A stretch of DNA of 64,000 nucleotides from Bacillus cereus (GTDB lineage Bacteria > Bacillota > Bacilli > Bacillales > Bacillaceae_G): NCBI RefSeq assembly GCF_025917685.1, contig NZ_CP089518.1:5101501-5165500 (forward strand), given 5' to 3'. This document shows positions 27,229 to 36,350 of the stretch, piece after piece (the first letter of the stretch is position 1; every line of letters begins with the position of its first letter). Made by a program: the position numbers and the translations under genes. Below the pieces are notes generated by a model that worked only from the letters and a program-made list of their open reading frames with translations, was not told the DNA's origin and ran no database searches.

Positions 27229-27923
27229 TACACACGCTGCTTTAATAGCGCGTATAACTCTTCAAAACTATGCACTTCATATGTTGGCACAATCTCGCTA
27301 TTATTTGGTTTCTTTTCTGGATTAAACCAACAAGTATCAATTCCCGCTACATATCCACCTTTAATATCGGCACTTAACGAATCCCCAATAATGAGCCCTT
27401 CTTCAAAAGCAAAGTTAGGAATCCTTTCAAAAACATAATCAAAATACTCTTTCAGCGGCTTTTGGAATCCCGTATCTTCAGAAACAAAAATATCTTTAAA
27501 CAATGAATGTAATCCTGCATTACGTAAACGTTTATCTTGCGTCTTAGAAATACCGTTTGTCACTATATATAAATCATACTCACTTTGAATTTGATTTATA
27601 AATTCAAATGCACCTTGCATGAGTTGGTTTCCTTCTTCTAAGTAGCTACGATAATTATTTTCGAATAATATCCCATCTACTTCTTCCCCGTACTCTTTAA
27701 ACAAAATCGAAAATCGTGTATTTACGACTTCATCACGGTTTATTTCACCTTCTTCAAAAGCATCCCAAAGGCTTTTATTAACTTTTTTATACTGCGCTTC
27801 AACCTCGCTAGTTAAAGGAATCCCTTTCTCTTCAAAGAGCATACGTAACGCCACTTTCTCCGCCTTCTGAAAATCTAACAATGTATCATCTACATCAAAT
27901 AGCAATGTTTTATATTTTTTCAT
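27228..27923 (-). CDS. YjjG-family noncanonical pyrimidine nucleotidase (HAD)
   Basis: 231 residues. HAD motif I LLFDVDDTLLDF (Asp10, Asp12), motif II VTNG, motif III with Lys in TGFQKP, motif IV IIGDSLSADIKGG; helical C1 cap in between. YjjG/YfnB enzymes dephosphorylate noncanonical pyrimidine nucleotides, cleaning the pool. GAGGGG ribosome site. Its stop coincides with the end of bcr1 copy 4, whose hairpin likely acts as terminator. Confidence 0.9.
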   Translation of the reverse strand: MKKYKTLLFDVDDTLLDFQKAEKVALRMLFEEKGIPLTSEVEAQYKKVNKSLWDAFEEGEINRDEVVNTRFSILFKEYGEEVDGILFENNYRSYLEEGNQLMQGAFEFINQIQSEYDLYIVTNGISKTQDKRLRNAGLHSLFKDIFVSEDTGFQKPLKEYFDYVFERIPNFAFEEGLIIGDSLSADIKGGYVAGIDTCWFNPEKKPNNSEIVPTYEVHSFEELYALLKQRV

Positions 27924-28030
27924 AAACCCCTCACACTCCCTTTTCTACAAAAACAAATTTACATAAATCGTATCATTCTTCCTTGTAAAAATAATAGGAG
28001 ATATCTCATACTACAAACAGGGGTGAAAAT

Positions 28031-28702
28031 ATGAAAATCAGTAAAAATGAGAAAGAAATTTATCAATACATGCAAATTCATCAATTCCATACTCTTTTTT
28101 CCTTTCATGTCTTACCATTTGTAGAACTACATTCTTTTCAAAAGAAAGAGATGATATGTAAGGAGGGAATCGATCTCCCTTATCTCTATTACTTAATTTC
28201 CGGGAAAGCAAAAATATATATGAGCCATAAAAATGGGAAAGTCTCTTTAATTAATTTTATTCAAGCACCTTCATTCATTGGGGAATTAGGATTAATTGGC
28301 GTAGAATCTGTTACGAAAGCGGTTGAGGTGATTGAAGATTGTATTTGCTTAGCGCTCCCTCTTAAAGATTGTCAGCATCTTTTATTGCAAGATGCTACCT
28401 TTCTACAGAAACTATGCAAATTTATTGGAGAAAAAACAATTACCCGAACAGAAAATTACGCCAAAAACTATAGTTATCCGTTTGAAAACCGATTAGCTGC
28501 GTTTATTTTATTAACGGAACAAAATAATTGCTATACCGAAAAACATACTGAGGCCTCAGAATACTTAAACGTCAGTTACCGCCATCTTTTATATGTATTA
28601 AACCAGTTTTGCCAGCAAAACTATTTAAAAAAAGAAAGCCGAACATATTATATACAAGATCGAAATCAATTAGAAAAACTTGCTGACGAGCTGAAAATAT
28701 AA
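28031..28702 (+). CDS. Crp/Fnr-family transcriptional regulator (YeiL-like)
   Basis: 223 residues. N-terminal cyclic-nucleotide-binding-like beta roll (about 20-135: LYYLISGKAKIYMSHKNGKVSLINF, PSFIGELGLIG) and C-terminal winged helix (EASEYLNVSYRHLLYVLNQFC). The cAMP-contact residues are not evident, and no N-terminal Fe-S cysteine cluster is present. YeiL-like regulators are linked to stationary-phase or nitrogen stress. Convergent with the azoreductase gene. Confidence 0.85.
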   Translation: MKISKNEKEIYQYMQIHQFHTLFSFHVLPFVELHSFQKKEMICKEGIDLPYLYYLISGKAKIYMSHKNGKVSLINFIQAPSFIGELGLIGVESVTKAVEVIEDCICLALPLKDCQHLLLQDATFLQKLCKFIGEKTITRTENYAKNYSYPFENRLAAFILLTEQNNCYTEKHTEASEYLNVSYRHLLYVLNQFCQQNYLKKESRTYYIQDRNQLEKLADELKI

Positions 28703-28738
28703 AAAACAGCATTAACATAAAAGTTAATGCTGTTTTTT
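28701..28738. terminator. Bidirectional terminator between Crp-type and azoreductase genes
   Basis: Perfect 16-bp arms AAAAAACAGCATTAAC / GTTAATGCTGTTTTTT with 6-nt loop. Confidence 0.92.
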
Positions 28739-28759
28739 GAGTGGCGATTATAATTTCAA

Positions 28760-29386
28760 TTAAAATTTGCTTGCTACTTTAGCTGCTTCTTCAAGACCTG
28801 CAGTAATGATTTCTTCTGCTTTATCTGGGAATTGGTTATGTCCCTCGATAACTACTGTTTCCATTTTTGTTGCACCGAAGAAGCCCATCATGCTTGCTAC
28901 GTATTTAACAGCCATTTCCATTTCAGCTGCTGGTCCTTCAGAATATACGCCGCCGCGTGCATTTAATAACGCAATTTTCTTATCTCCAATAAGTCCAACT
29001 GGACCTTCTGGTGTATATTTAAACGTTTTACCAGCACGATTTAAATAATCAATATACGTGTGTAATACGGCTGGAATCGTTAAGTTCCATAATGGGAAAC
29101 CGAAAACAACTTTATCAGCTTCTAAGAATTGATTTAAATACTTATCAGCAACTGCTACTACTTTTGCTTCTTCTTCTGTTAAATCAAATCCTCTGCTTGC
29201 TTTGAATGTACCATTAATCATGTCTACGCCTACATATGGTAATTCTTCTTTATATAAATCAAGTTCTACTACTGTATCATTTGGATGTGCTTCTTTATAG
29301 TTTGCTAAAAATGCCTCGTATAATTTCACACTTACTGCTTGTTCCGCTGGGCGGTTGTTTGCTTTTACAAATAAAACTGTTGCCAT
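28760..29386 (-). CDS. FMN-dependent NADH-azoreductase (AzoR family)
   Basis: 208 residues from ATG 29386, which has a perfect AGGAGG 9 nt upstream; an in-frame extension to 29410 covers that site and is rejected. Flavodoxin-like fold: VLFVKANNRPAEQAVSVKLYEAF at the N-terminus, FGFPLWNLTIPAVLHTYIDYLNRAGKTF around 95-125, LLNARGGVY near 147. AzoR proteins are NADH:quinone/azo reductases protecting against electrophiles. Lies downstream of a putative redox-sensing two-component system, but a terminator separates them. Confidence 0.9.
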   Translation of the reverse strand: MATVLFVKANNRPAEQAVSVKLYEAFLANYKEAHPNDTVVELDLYKEELPYVGVDMINGTFKASRGFDLTEEEAKVVAVADKYLNQFLEADKVVFGFPLWNLTIPAVLHTYIDYLNRAGKTFKYTPEGPVGLIGDKKIALLNARGGVYSEGPAAEMEMAVKYVASMMGFFGATKMETVVIEGHNQFPDKAEEIITAGLEEAAKVASKF

Positions 29387-29531
29387 GATTCTTTTCCTCC
29401 TACTACTCACTCTTATGTTGTTATATATTACTTACGAAAAAGGGCTACTCCCTTGTAATTGTTGTTGCTTACAAATACATTTTATCTTTATATCAAGACA
29501 ATTTCGTCCTCACATAGACGTATTTTTCCAT

Positions 29532-29560
29532 AAAAAAAGTCCACCTTCTAAAGGCGAACT
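29532..29560 (-). terminator. Terminator of the two-component operon
   Basis: Minus-strand stem AGTTCGCCTT / AAGGTGGACT (with GU pairs), TAG loop and seven-U run (plus-strand A 29532-29538). Confidence 0.8.
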
Positions 29561-29579
29561 AGGTCTTACAACTTTAGTC

Positions 29580-30227
29580 TTATACAATTCCATTTTTCAC
29601 TGCATATAATGCTGCTTGTGTGCGATCTGATAAATGTAACTTACTCAAAATACTACTCACATGAGCTTTTACCGTTTTTTCCGTAATAACTAAAACAGAG
29701 GCAATTTCTTTATTACTCATCCCTTTCGCTAATAGCTGCAATACTTCATTTTCTCTCGCTGTTAACACATCCACTTGAACGGAAGGTTCTTCTTCTTTCT
29801 CTTCCTCCGGTAATGTTTGAGAGAGAAGAGCATTTGCTATCTCCGGATGTAATTGAATATTACCTTTATACGCACTTCGAATAGCTTCAACAAGTTGGTC
29901 TGGTTCTACATCTTTTAAAATATAACCACTCGCTCCAGCTTTCAATGCTGGCAATACATGAGCCTGATCAGAAAAACTAGTTAAGACAATTACTTTCACG
30001 TTTGGATATTCTTTTTTAATACAAGCTGTCGCCTCAATCCCATCCATCTCAGGCATATATAAATCCATTAGTACAACATCAGGATTTGTTTCTCCTACTT
30101 TCACTAACGCTTCTTTTCCATTATTGGCTTCCCCAACTAATTCAAAATCTTCCTGTGTACTTAGAAAAAACGCTAATCCTTTTAAAACGACTGTATGATC
30201 ATCAACTAACAATACTTTTATTTTCAC
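29580..30227 (-). CDS. NarL/LuxR-type response regulator (YhcZ/AirR-like)
   Basis: 215 residues. Receiver domain with acidic pair Asp9-Asp10, phospho-acceptor Asp55 in LMDLYMPEMDG and Lys in YILKDVEPD; C-terminal LuxR helix-turn-helix (LTARENEVLQLLAKGMSNKEIASVL). Start is GTG with AGGGAAG. It follows its kinase by 20 nt. The pair resembles B. subtilis YhcYZ and S. aureus AirSR; targets unknown. Confidence 0.92.
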   Translation of the reverse strand: MKIKVLLVDDHTVVLKGLAFFLSTQEDFELVGEANNGKEALVKVGETNPDVVLMDLYMPEMDGIEATACIKKEYPNVKVIVLTSFSDQAHVLPALKAGASGYILKDVEPDQLVEAIRSAYKGNIQLHPEIANALLSQTLPEEEKEEEPSVQVDVLTARENEVLQLLAKGMSNKEIASVLVITEKTVKAHVSSILSKLHLSDRTQAALYAVKNGIV

Positions 30228-30247
30228 AAACTTCCCTCATTTTCACA

Positions 30248-31819
30248 TCATAATGGTACATTTACTTTTACACTTGTTCTTTTCTTATCACTTACAATTT
30301 TAATTGTTCCACCAACTAATTCTACTCTTTCACGCATCGTAGTCATACCAAGTGATTTCTTCTCTTTTATATCCTTTTCTTCAAAGCCGTTTCCTTGATC
30401 GATTATTTCTAATGATACATTTTTCTCCGTCACCTTGAAATAAATCGTCGCTTCTCGTACATTCGCATGCTTACTTACGTTATTTAAAGATTCTTGTCCA
30501 ATTCGCCATAGCGCTTCCTCTACTACGCGTGGCAAATCACGAACACCAGTAACCTGTTCCCGAATTTTCAATCCCAAACTTTCGCCATATTGCTTTAGAG
30601 CTGGTAATAACCCTTTCTCTAATCCTGCCGGACGAAGCTGCCAAATCAAGGTCCTCATTTCTTTCAAAGCACCTTGCGCTAGTTCACGCATCTCATACAA
30701 AGAACTATCTACCTTTTCATTTTGGCCTTTTAAAACAGCTTCAGCACCCTTCGTCATAAAAGTTAATGAAAATAATTTTTGTGATACAGAGTCATGCAAA
30801 TCTCTAGCTAAACGATTACGTTCTTCCATTCGTACAAGCTCTCGGCGTTTTTCATTTAACCTTAAGTTTTCTATCATTAATGATATATGATTTGCTAAAG
30901 CCTGTACTACATCTATCGTATTTATATCAAATTCTCCATTATTAGAACTTACACTTAATGCGCCAAATATATGATTTTGAATATGTATTGGAATGGCAAT
31001 AACTGCACTATTAGGATGTGCTATATTACTAACCTGACTCTTTAACAAAACAGGTTCTTCTTTTTCCAGCGCTTCCTGTGCCGCTAACTTCAAATCTTCT
31101 TGTAGCTCATCCATCTTATAAGAAGCCCTTACAGCAAGTTCATTTTCTTCTCTAATGAAGAATACAACTTGCTCCCATAAAAATAATTTCCCTATTTGTT
31201 CTACAATCCCCTCTGGCAATGCATTAAATTTATGAATCGCCCTTAAGGCTTGAATAAAACGCTCTAATTTCACATAATAATGCGCTCTTCGCTTTTCATT
31301 TTCATATAGTTTTGCCCGCTTTAAAGCCGTTCCAATTTGGAAAGCAACGGATTGGAGTAGTACTAATTCTTCTTCCGAAAAATGTGTTTTACCTGGACTT
31401 GCTACATTTAATACGCCAAACTTTTCTCCTCCAGCTTTTAAAGGAACCGTAGCATGATGAAGAATTCCTTCCGTATCTCCCCAATTATATTCAATTGCAT
31501 TATTAATTCTTTTACATTCAATAATATTAACAGCTCGTTTTAATTTTCCATCTACAAAGCCTCGTAAACACCAACACTCACCTTCACACATCGGACGTTT
31601 ATTTTCATATGTAAGTGCCTCTGGTAATTGGTAATCGATTAACTTCGTATACTTCCCATTTTCATCCGCAAGAAAAATCCATCCTGTCGTTAAACCTGTT
31701 ACACTTAGTAATTTTTCTAGGACCGCTTGCAATACATGGTAGGTATCATTTGAGGTATTCAACGTTTCTGCAATCTCTTTTAATATAACTAATTCATTTG
31801 TACGATTATCTCGAAACAT
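30248..31819 (-). CDS. Double-GAF sensor histidine kinase (YhcY/AirS-like)
   Basis: 523 residues, no membrane segment, so a cytoplasmic sensor. GAF 1 (about 10-165), GAF 2 (about 185-325), HisKA_3 dimerisation helix with the phospho-acceptor His in RDLHDSVSQKL (about 343), and HATPase (IGQESLNNVSKHA, DQGNGF). GAF 1 carries four cysteines, Cys78, Cys82, Cys84 and Cys102 (MCEGECWC and IIECKR). S. aureus AirS, a YhcS-type kinase, binds a [2Fe-2S] cluster through cysteines in its GAF domain, so oxygen or redox sensing is the likely role (inference). Confidence 0.9.
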   Translation of the reverse strand: MFRDNRTNELVILKEIAETLNTSNDTYHVLQAVLEKLLSVTGLTTGWIFLADENGKYTKLIDYQLPEALTYENKRPMCEGECWCLRGFVDGKLKRAVNIIECKRINNAIEYNWGDTEGILHHATVPLKAGGEKFGVLNVASPGKTHFSEEELVLLQSVAFQIGTALKRAKLYENEKRRAHYYVKLERFIQALRAIHKFNALPEGIVEQIGKLFLWEQVVFFIREENELAVRASYKMDELQEDLKLAAQEALEKEEPVLLKSQVSNIAHPNSAVIAIPIHIQNHIFGALSVSSNNGEFDINTIDVVQALANHISLMIENLRLNEKRRELVRMEERNRLARDLHDSVSQKLFSLTFMTKGAEAVLKGQNEKVDSSLYEMRELAQGALKEMRTLIWQLRPAGLEKGLLPALKQYGESLGLKIREQVTGVRDLPRVVEEALWRIGQESLNNVSKHANVREATIYFKVTEKNVSLEIIDQGNGFEEKDIKEKKSLGMTTMRERVELVGGTIKIVSDKKRTSVKVNVPL

Positions 31820-31880
31820 ATCAAGTCTCCTACATACAATATTTTAAATCGCTTCTCAAGTAAATCATCTACTTTTCACT

Positions 31881-31927
31881 TTGTACTTATTCGTAACATT
31901 GATATAATAGTGAAAACATAGTTTTCA
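31881..31927 (+). promoter_or_regulatory. pdxK promoter with operator-like palindrome
   Basis: TTGTAC (31881-31886), 16 nt, TATAAT (31903-31908). Immediately after the -10 is the perfect dyad TGAAAACATAGTTTTCA (31911-31927) at the expected transcription start, well placed for a repressor. Repressor unknown. Confidence 0.65.
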
Positions 31928-31953
31928 TTATATCACTTGAGGGGGCTTTCATA

Positions 31954-32778
31954 ATGACATTAAATAAGGCACTTACAATCGCTGGTTCTGACACAAGTGG
32001 CGGTGCTGGTATACAAGCAGATTTAAAAACATTCCAAGAACTTGGCGTATATGGAATGACATCTCTTACGACAATCGTAACAATGGATCCACATAACGGT
32101 TGGGCACATAACGTATTCCCAATCGCAGCGTCTACATTAAAACCACAATTAGAAACAACAATTGAAGGTGTTGGCGTAGATGCTTTAAAAACAGGTATGC
32201 TTGGATCAGTAGAAATTATCGAAATGGTTGCGGAAACAATTGAAAAGCACAATTTCAAAAATGTAGTAGTTGATCCTGTTATGGTATGTAAAGGGGCGGA
32301 TGAAGCATTACACCCTGAAACAAACGACTGCTTACGTGACGTTCTTGTTCCAAAAGCATTAGTTGTAACGCCAAACTTATTTGAAGCGTATCAATTAAGT
32401 GGTGTAAAAATTAATTCTCTTGAGGACATGAAAGAAGCTGCAAAGAAAATCCATGCTTTAGGTGCTAAATACGTACTAATTAAAGGTGGTAGCAAGCTAG
32501 GCACAGAAACTGCTATTGATGTGTTATATGACGGCGAAACATTCGATCTTCTAGAATCAGAAAAGATCGATACGACAAATACACACGGTGCAGGTTGTAC
32601 ATATTCTGCTGCAATTACAGCAGAACTTGCAAAAGGAAAATCTGTGAAAGAAGCAGTAAAAACTGCGAAAGAATTCATCACAGCTGCAATTCGTCATTCA
32701 TTTAAGATTAACGAATATGTAGGACCAACACATCACGGTGCATATCGTAAATTCGTTGCACAGAAAGAGCTTGTCTAA
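31954..32778 (+). CDS. pdxK: Pyridoxine kinase PdxK (ThiD-like, HMP-kinase fold)
   Basis: 274 residues, ribokinase fold: ALTIAGSDTSGGAGIQADLKTF at the N-terminus, DPVMVCKG mid-protein, anion hole and catalytic Asp/Cys region NTHGAGCTYSAAI near 208. The sequence closely resembles B. subtilis PdxK (YwdB), a ThiD paralogue that phosphorylates pyridoxine/pyridoxal and also hydroxymethylpyrimidine. GAGGGGG ribosome site. Divergent from the two-component operon. ThiD2-type naming is an acceptable alternative. Confidence 0.92.
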   Translation: MTLNKALTIAGSDTSGGAGIQADLKTFQELGVYGMTSLTTIVTMDPHNGWAHNVFPIAASTLKPQLETTIEGVGVDALKTGMLGSVEIIEMVAETIEKHNFKNVVVDPVMVCKGADEALHPETNDCLRDVLVPKALVVTPNLFEAYQLSGVKINSLEDMKEAAKKIHALGAKYVLIKGGSKLGTETAIDVLYDGETFDLLESEKIDTTNTHGAGCTYSAAITAELAKGKSVKEAVKTAKEFITAAIRHSFKINEYVGPTHHGAYRKFVAQKELV

Positions 32779-32792
32779 TAATAAATTAAAAA

Positions 32793-32841
32793 ACATACTA
32801 AAACCGACAGAGCATTCATTGTTCTGTCGGTTTTAGTATGT
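32793..32841. terminator. Bidirectional terminator between pdxK and the diguanylate cyclase gene
   Basis: Perfect 19-bp arms containing ACATACTAAAACCGACAGA, 11-nt loop; serves both convergent genes. Confidence 0.9.
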
Positions 32842-32875
32842 CTTGCAAAAATGTTTTAAAGTACTCCCCAAATTC

Positions 32876-33931
32876 CTATGATGCTGAACTAACTTGGTTT
32901 CTACCATTTCTTTTTGAATAATATAATGCATCATCCGCTGCTTGAATAAATTGCTCAGGTGATTTTTTATACTCTGAAATCCCAACAGAAACTGTAATTT
33001 TAATTTTTTTCCCGTTTTTCAGTTGGAATGAATGCTTTTCAACAGCTAGTCGAATTTGTTCCCCTATACGAGTTCCAAATGCTAATCCCTTTTTCGGTAT
33101 CAACAGGGCAAATTCTTCGCCACCCTTTCGAAAAACCAAATTAGGGAATGGTCCATTCTCTAACAAAATACGCCCTACTTGTTTTAACACTTCATCCCCA
33201 GCAGGATGACCGTATGTATCATTTACATACTTAAAATGATCAATATCGATAAGTAATAAACAGAGTGAACCATTTTTCATATACTTGTTATCAATATGAC
33301 GATTCATCTCTAAATCAAACTGTCTTACATTTCCTAGATTCGTTAATGCATCTATCGTTGCATAATGCCTCATCGTTTGAAATAATTCATTCGATTGTAA
33401 TACATAACTTGCACTTACAAATGTGATGTATCCTGCAACAATACTACAAACAAAATATAATACCACTACAGATACATCCTTAAATAAAATAGACAGTGGT
33501 AATATTAAAATAGACAAGCTATACACATTAAGCCATATCCACTTTGTAAATATAGAAATTTTCATCCGCCAAATGAAGACAATACCAATTCCGGTTACTA
33601 TGATAGTATAGCAAGCTAATTCAGAGGCTAAAGAGTAATCAGTAAAAAGTAGCCGGGTTACTAAAATGATAGCAACTGTTATACTACTGGCTATCGGCCC
33701 CCCAATTATAACTGCCAAAATAACTGCCAAGTAACGTAAATCCAACAGACTATCTTCAATATGTACACCAAAATACATTAATAATACCCCTAATATCCCA
33801 GTAAAAATACCTACTACACATTTTTGCCAAACAGCGAATCCCTCTTTTAACGGCTTATCTCTTAAAAGCTGAGCACCCACAAAGATAAAGGAAAGAATAA
33901 TTGTCATATTTACAAATAGATCTCTGAACAT
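32876..33931 (-). CDS. Membrane-bound diguanylate cyclase (GGDEF)
   Basis: 351 residues. Six N-terminal membrane helices resemble the 5TMR-LYT sensor domain (about 1-175); a linker helix leads to a GGDEF domain (about 190-350) with active-site GGEEF in FRKGGEEFALL and the metal-binding DIDHFKYVND. The usual inhibitory RxxD site five residues before GGEEF is absent (FPN instead), so product inhibition may be weak. Makes c-di-GMP from GTP. ATG with GGAG. Confidence 0.93.
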   Translation of the reverse strand: MFRDLFVNMTIILSFIFVGAQLLRDKPLKEGFAVWQKCVVGIFTGILGVLLMYFGVHIEDSLLDLRYLAVILAVIIGGPIASSITVAIILVTRLLFTDYSLASELACYTIIVTGIGIVFIWRMKISIFTKWIWLNVYSLSILILPLSILFKDVSVVVLYFVCSIVAGYITFVSASYVLQSNELFQTMRHYATIDALTNLGNVRQFDLEMNRHIDNKYMKNGSLCLLLIDIDHFKYVNDTYGHPAGDEVLKQVGRILLENGPFPNLVFRKGGEEFALLIPKKGLAFGTRIGEQIRLAVEKHSFQLKNGKKIKITVSVGISEYKKSPEQFIQAADDALYYSKRNGRNQVSSAS

Positions 33932-34025
33932 AAAATAATCTCCCTACTTTTTCTTTTCCATCTATCCCTTTCTATATGCTATTGTATTATGGAATCCCTA
34001 TAATTCCCAATATTTTTTATTTTAC

Positions 34026-34041
34026 TGTTCCACGTGGAACA
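34026..34041. promoter_or_regulatory. parS-like ParB (Spo0J) binding site
   Basis: TGTTCCACGTGGAACA, a perfect 16-bp palindrome (18 bp with flanking C/G), matches the bacterial parS consensus TGTTNCACGTGAAACA except for G at position 12. It is intergenic, between the cyclase and ybdD, in a region expected to be close to oriC. Confidence 0.75.
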
Positions 34042-34046
34042 GCAAA

Positions 34047-34074
34047 ATAAAAAAGGAGACGAAATTTCGTCTCC
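34047..34074 (-). terminator. Terminator of cstA-ybdD
   Basis: Perfect 20-bp palindrome (GGAGACGAAA / TTTCGTCTCC, 34055-34074) followed on the minus strand by eight U. Confidence 0.88.
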
Positions 34075-34078
34075 TCCA

Positions 34079-34282
34079 TTAGCAACATCGTGATATCTTT
34101 CCGCCTTTTGCATTAAATCTAGCTTCTTGTGCCTCAGCAAAAAATTGCTTTTGACATAGAATTTTCTCTTCTGGGTGATGCGCTTTCATATGATTTACAT
34201 ACGTTTCATAACTTGGAACTCCAACAAGTAAACTAATAAATTGCTTTCTCTTTCCCCATACGTTCCGTAAACTTTTAAGCAT
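34079..34282 (-). CDS. YbdD/YjiX family small protein
   Basis: 67 residues from ATG 34282, which has CGAGGAAC upstream and overlaps the cstA stop by 8 nt; a longer frame to 34303 lies inside cstA. The family pattern is intact: LVGVPSYETYVNHMKAHHPEE in the middle and KGGKISRCC at the end. These proteins are always encoded with CstA/BtsT pyruvate transporters and are thought to assist them; mechanism unknown. Confidence 0.88.
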   Translation of the reverse strand: MLKSLRNVWGKRKQFISLLVGVPSYETYVNHMKAHHPEEKILCQKQFFAEAQEARFNAKGGKISRCC

Positions 34283-36350
34283 AGTTCCTCGACTCACTTT
34301 CATCTCTAGGAATATATGGCGCCTCTTTTAGCGGCATTGGCTTATTTCTTAATACTTGGATCCAAATTCGAAGTGCAGAAATTAATACAGCGATTACAAC
34401 TATCATAAAAATCCCACAAAGTGCTGCATCAATATAATCATTGAAAATAATTTGCTTCATCTGAGCGACATTTTTAGCTGGCGCTAACACTTTCCCCTCA
34501 TCTAATGCTCCCTGAAACACCTTTGCATGGGATAGAAATCCTATTTTAGGATTTTCATGAAATAGCTTTTGATAACCAGCTGTCATGGTTACAATAAGCA
34601 ATCCGACAGTTGGAATAAGTGTCACCCAAACATATGCTTTTTTCCCCATTTTGAACAAAATTGTCGTTCCAAGTAATAATGCAATACCTGCTAACATTTG
34701 GTTTGCAATACCGAAAAGTGGCCATAGCGTATTAATTCCACCAAGAGGATCTACCACCCCTTGATATAAAAAGTACCCCCATCCTAGTACACATAGTGTT
34801 GTAGCTATCACATTTGCTAATGTAGAATCTGTTTTCGCAAACGGCTTATATACATGACCTAAAATGTCCTGAATCATAAATCGCCCTACACGTGTTCCAG
34901 CATCAATCGTCGTTAAAATAAATAGTGCTTCAAAAAGAATCGCAAAATGGTACCAAAATGCCATCATCGCCGTTCCGCCTATTACTTGTGAAAATATATA
35001 CGCCATACCAATTGCTAATGTTGGTGCGCCACCTGTACGTGATAAAATGGTCTGTTCTCCGACATTAACAGCAAGTTCTTTTAATTCATTCGGTGTAATA
35101 GCAAATCCCCATGAGGAAATAACTTGAGCTGCTTGTGATACATCAGTTCCAATTAGTGCTGCTGGGCTATTAATTGCAAAATAAGTTCCCGGTGTTAATA
35201 CACAAGCTGCAATCATAGCCATCGCTGCTACAAATGACTCCATTAACATTGCTCCATAACCAATTGGCTGTGCATGTCCTTCTTGTTCAATCATTTTCGG
35301 CGTCGTACCTGATGAAACGAGAGCATGGAATCCAGACACAGCACCGCAGGCAATCGTAATAAATAAGAACGGGAATAAGTTGCCTGAGAAAACAGGACCT
35401 GTTCCATCGATAAATTGCGAAACTGCTGGCATTTGTAAATCTGGTGCTACAATTAAAATTCCGATTGCTAATCCAAGTATCGTTCCTATTTTTAAAAATG
35501 TACTTAAATAATCGCGTGGTGCAAGAAGCATCCAAACTGGTAATGCTGATGCAATGAATCCATATACGATAAGCATAATAGCAATTGTCTCACCACTAAA
35601 AGTAAACATACTTGCAAGCGTCGGATTTTCTGCTACATATTGTCCTCCAGCAAGAGATAAAACTAGCAGAATAATACCAATTGCTGATCCTTCTCCTACA
35701 CGTCCTGGCCTAATGTAACGCATATAAACTCCCATTAAAATAGCAATTGGAATCGTTGCTGCGATTGTAAACATTCCCCATGGACTTCCAACGAGCGCTT
35801 TCACGACTACTAAAGCTAATACCGCTAATAAAATTATCATAATACCTAAAATACCAATCATTGCAATTAATCCTGTAACAGGACCAATCTCATCTTTAAT
35901 CATTTCTCCTAATGATTTACCGTTACGTCTCATCGAAGCAAATAAAATTACAAAATCTTGTACAGCTCCAGCAATAACTACTCCAACAATAATCCAAATT
36001 GTCCCGGGTAAATAACCCATCTGCGCCGCCAAAATCGGGCCTACTAAAGGACCTGCTCCTGCAATCGCTGCAAAGTGATGGCCAAATAAAACCCATTTAT
36101 TTGTCGGAACATAATCCTTCCCATCGTTTAATGTATGAGCAGGTGTTTGCCTATTATTATCTAGTCCGAAAACTTTCCTCGCTATAAATCTACTATAAAA
36201 GCGATAAGCAATCGCATACACTGATACAGCAGCAACTAATAGCCATACAGCATTAATTGTTTCACCTTGAGATAAGGCTATTACACCAAAAGCAAATGCT
36301 CCTAATGCTGCAATAACTCCCCAAAGTAAAATTGACTTCAACGTTTTCAC
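34275..36350 (-). CDS. cstA: Carbon starvation protein CstA (pyruvate/peptide transporter)
   Basis: 691 residues from GTG 36350, which has GGGGGG 7-8 nt upstream; an in-frame ATG at 36365 lacks a ribosome site. About 16-18 membrane helices; family segments AGAGPLVGPILAAQMGYLPG near residue 90 and SGFHALVSSGTTPKMI near 330. E. coli CstA and BtsT are H+-coupled pyruvate importers. The ybdD partner is downstream. Catabolite control would be expected; no convincing cre site was seen. A LytTR regulator lies just upstream. Confidence 0.93.
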   Translation of the reverse strand: MKTLKSILLWGVIAALGAFAFGVIALSQGETINAVWLLVAAVSVYAIAYRFYSRFIARKVFGLDNNRQTPAHTLNDGKDYVPTNKWVLFGHHFAAIAGAGPLVGPILAAQMGYLPGTIWIIVGVVIAGAVQDFVILFASMRRNGKSLGEMIKDEIGPVTGLIAMIGILGIMIILLAVLALVVVKALVGSPWGMFTIAATIPIAILMGVYMRYIRPGRVGEGSAIGIILLVLSLAGGQYVAENPTLASMFTFSGETIAIMLIVYGFIASALPVWMLLAPRDYLSTFLKIGTILGLAIGILIVAPDLQMPAVSQFIDGTGPVFSGNLFPFLFITIACGAVSGFHALVSSGTTPKMIEQEGHAQPIGYGAMLMESFVAAMAMIAACVLTPGTYFAINSPAALIGTDVSQAAQVISSWGFAITPNELKELAVNVGEQTILSRTGGAPTLAIGMAYIFSQVIGGTAMMAFWYHFAILFEALFILTTIDAGTRVGRFMIQDILGHVYKPFAKTDSTLANVIATTLCVLGWGYFLYQGVVDPLGGINTLWPLFGIANQMLAGIALLLGTTILFKMGKKAYVWVTLIPTVGLLIVTMTAGYQKLFHENPKIGFLSHAKVFQGALDEGKVLAPAKNVAQMKQIIFNDYIDAALCGIFMIVVIAVLISALRIWIQVLRNKPMPLKEAPYIPRDESESRNYA

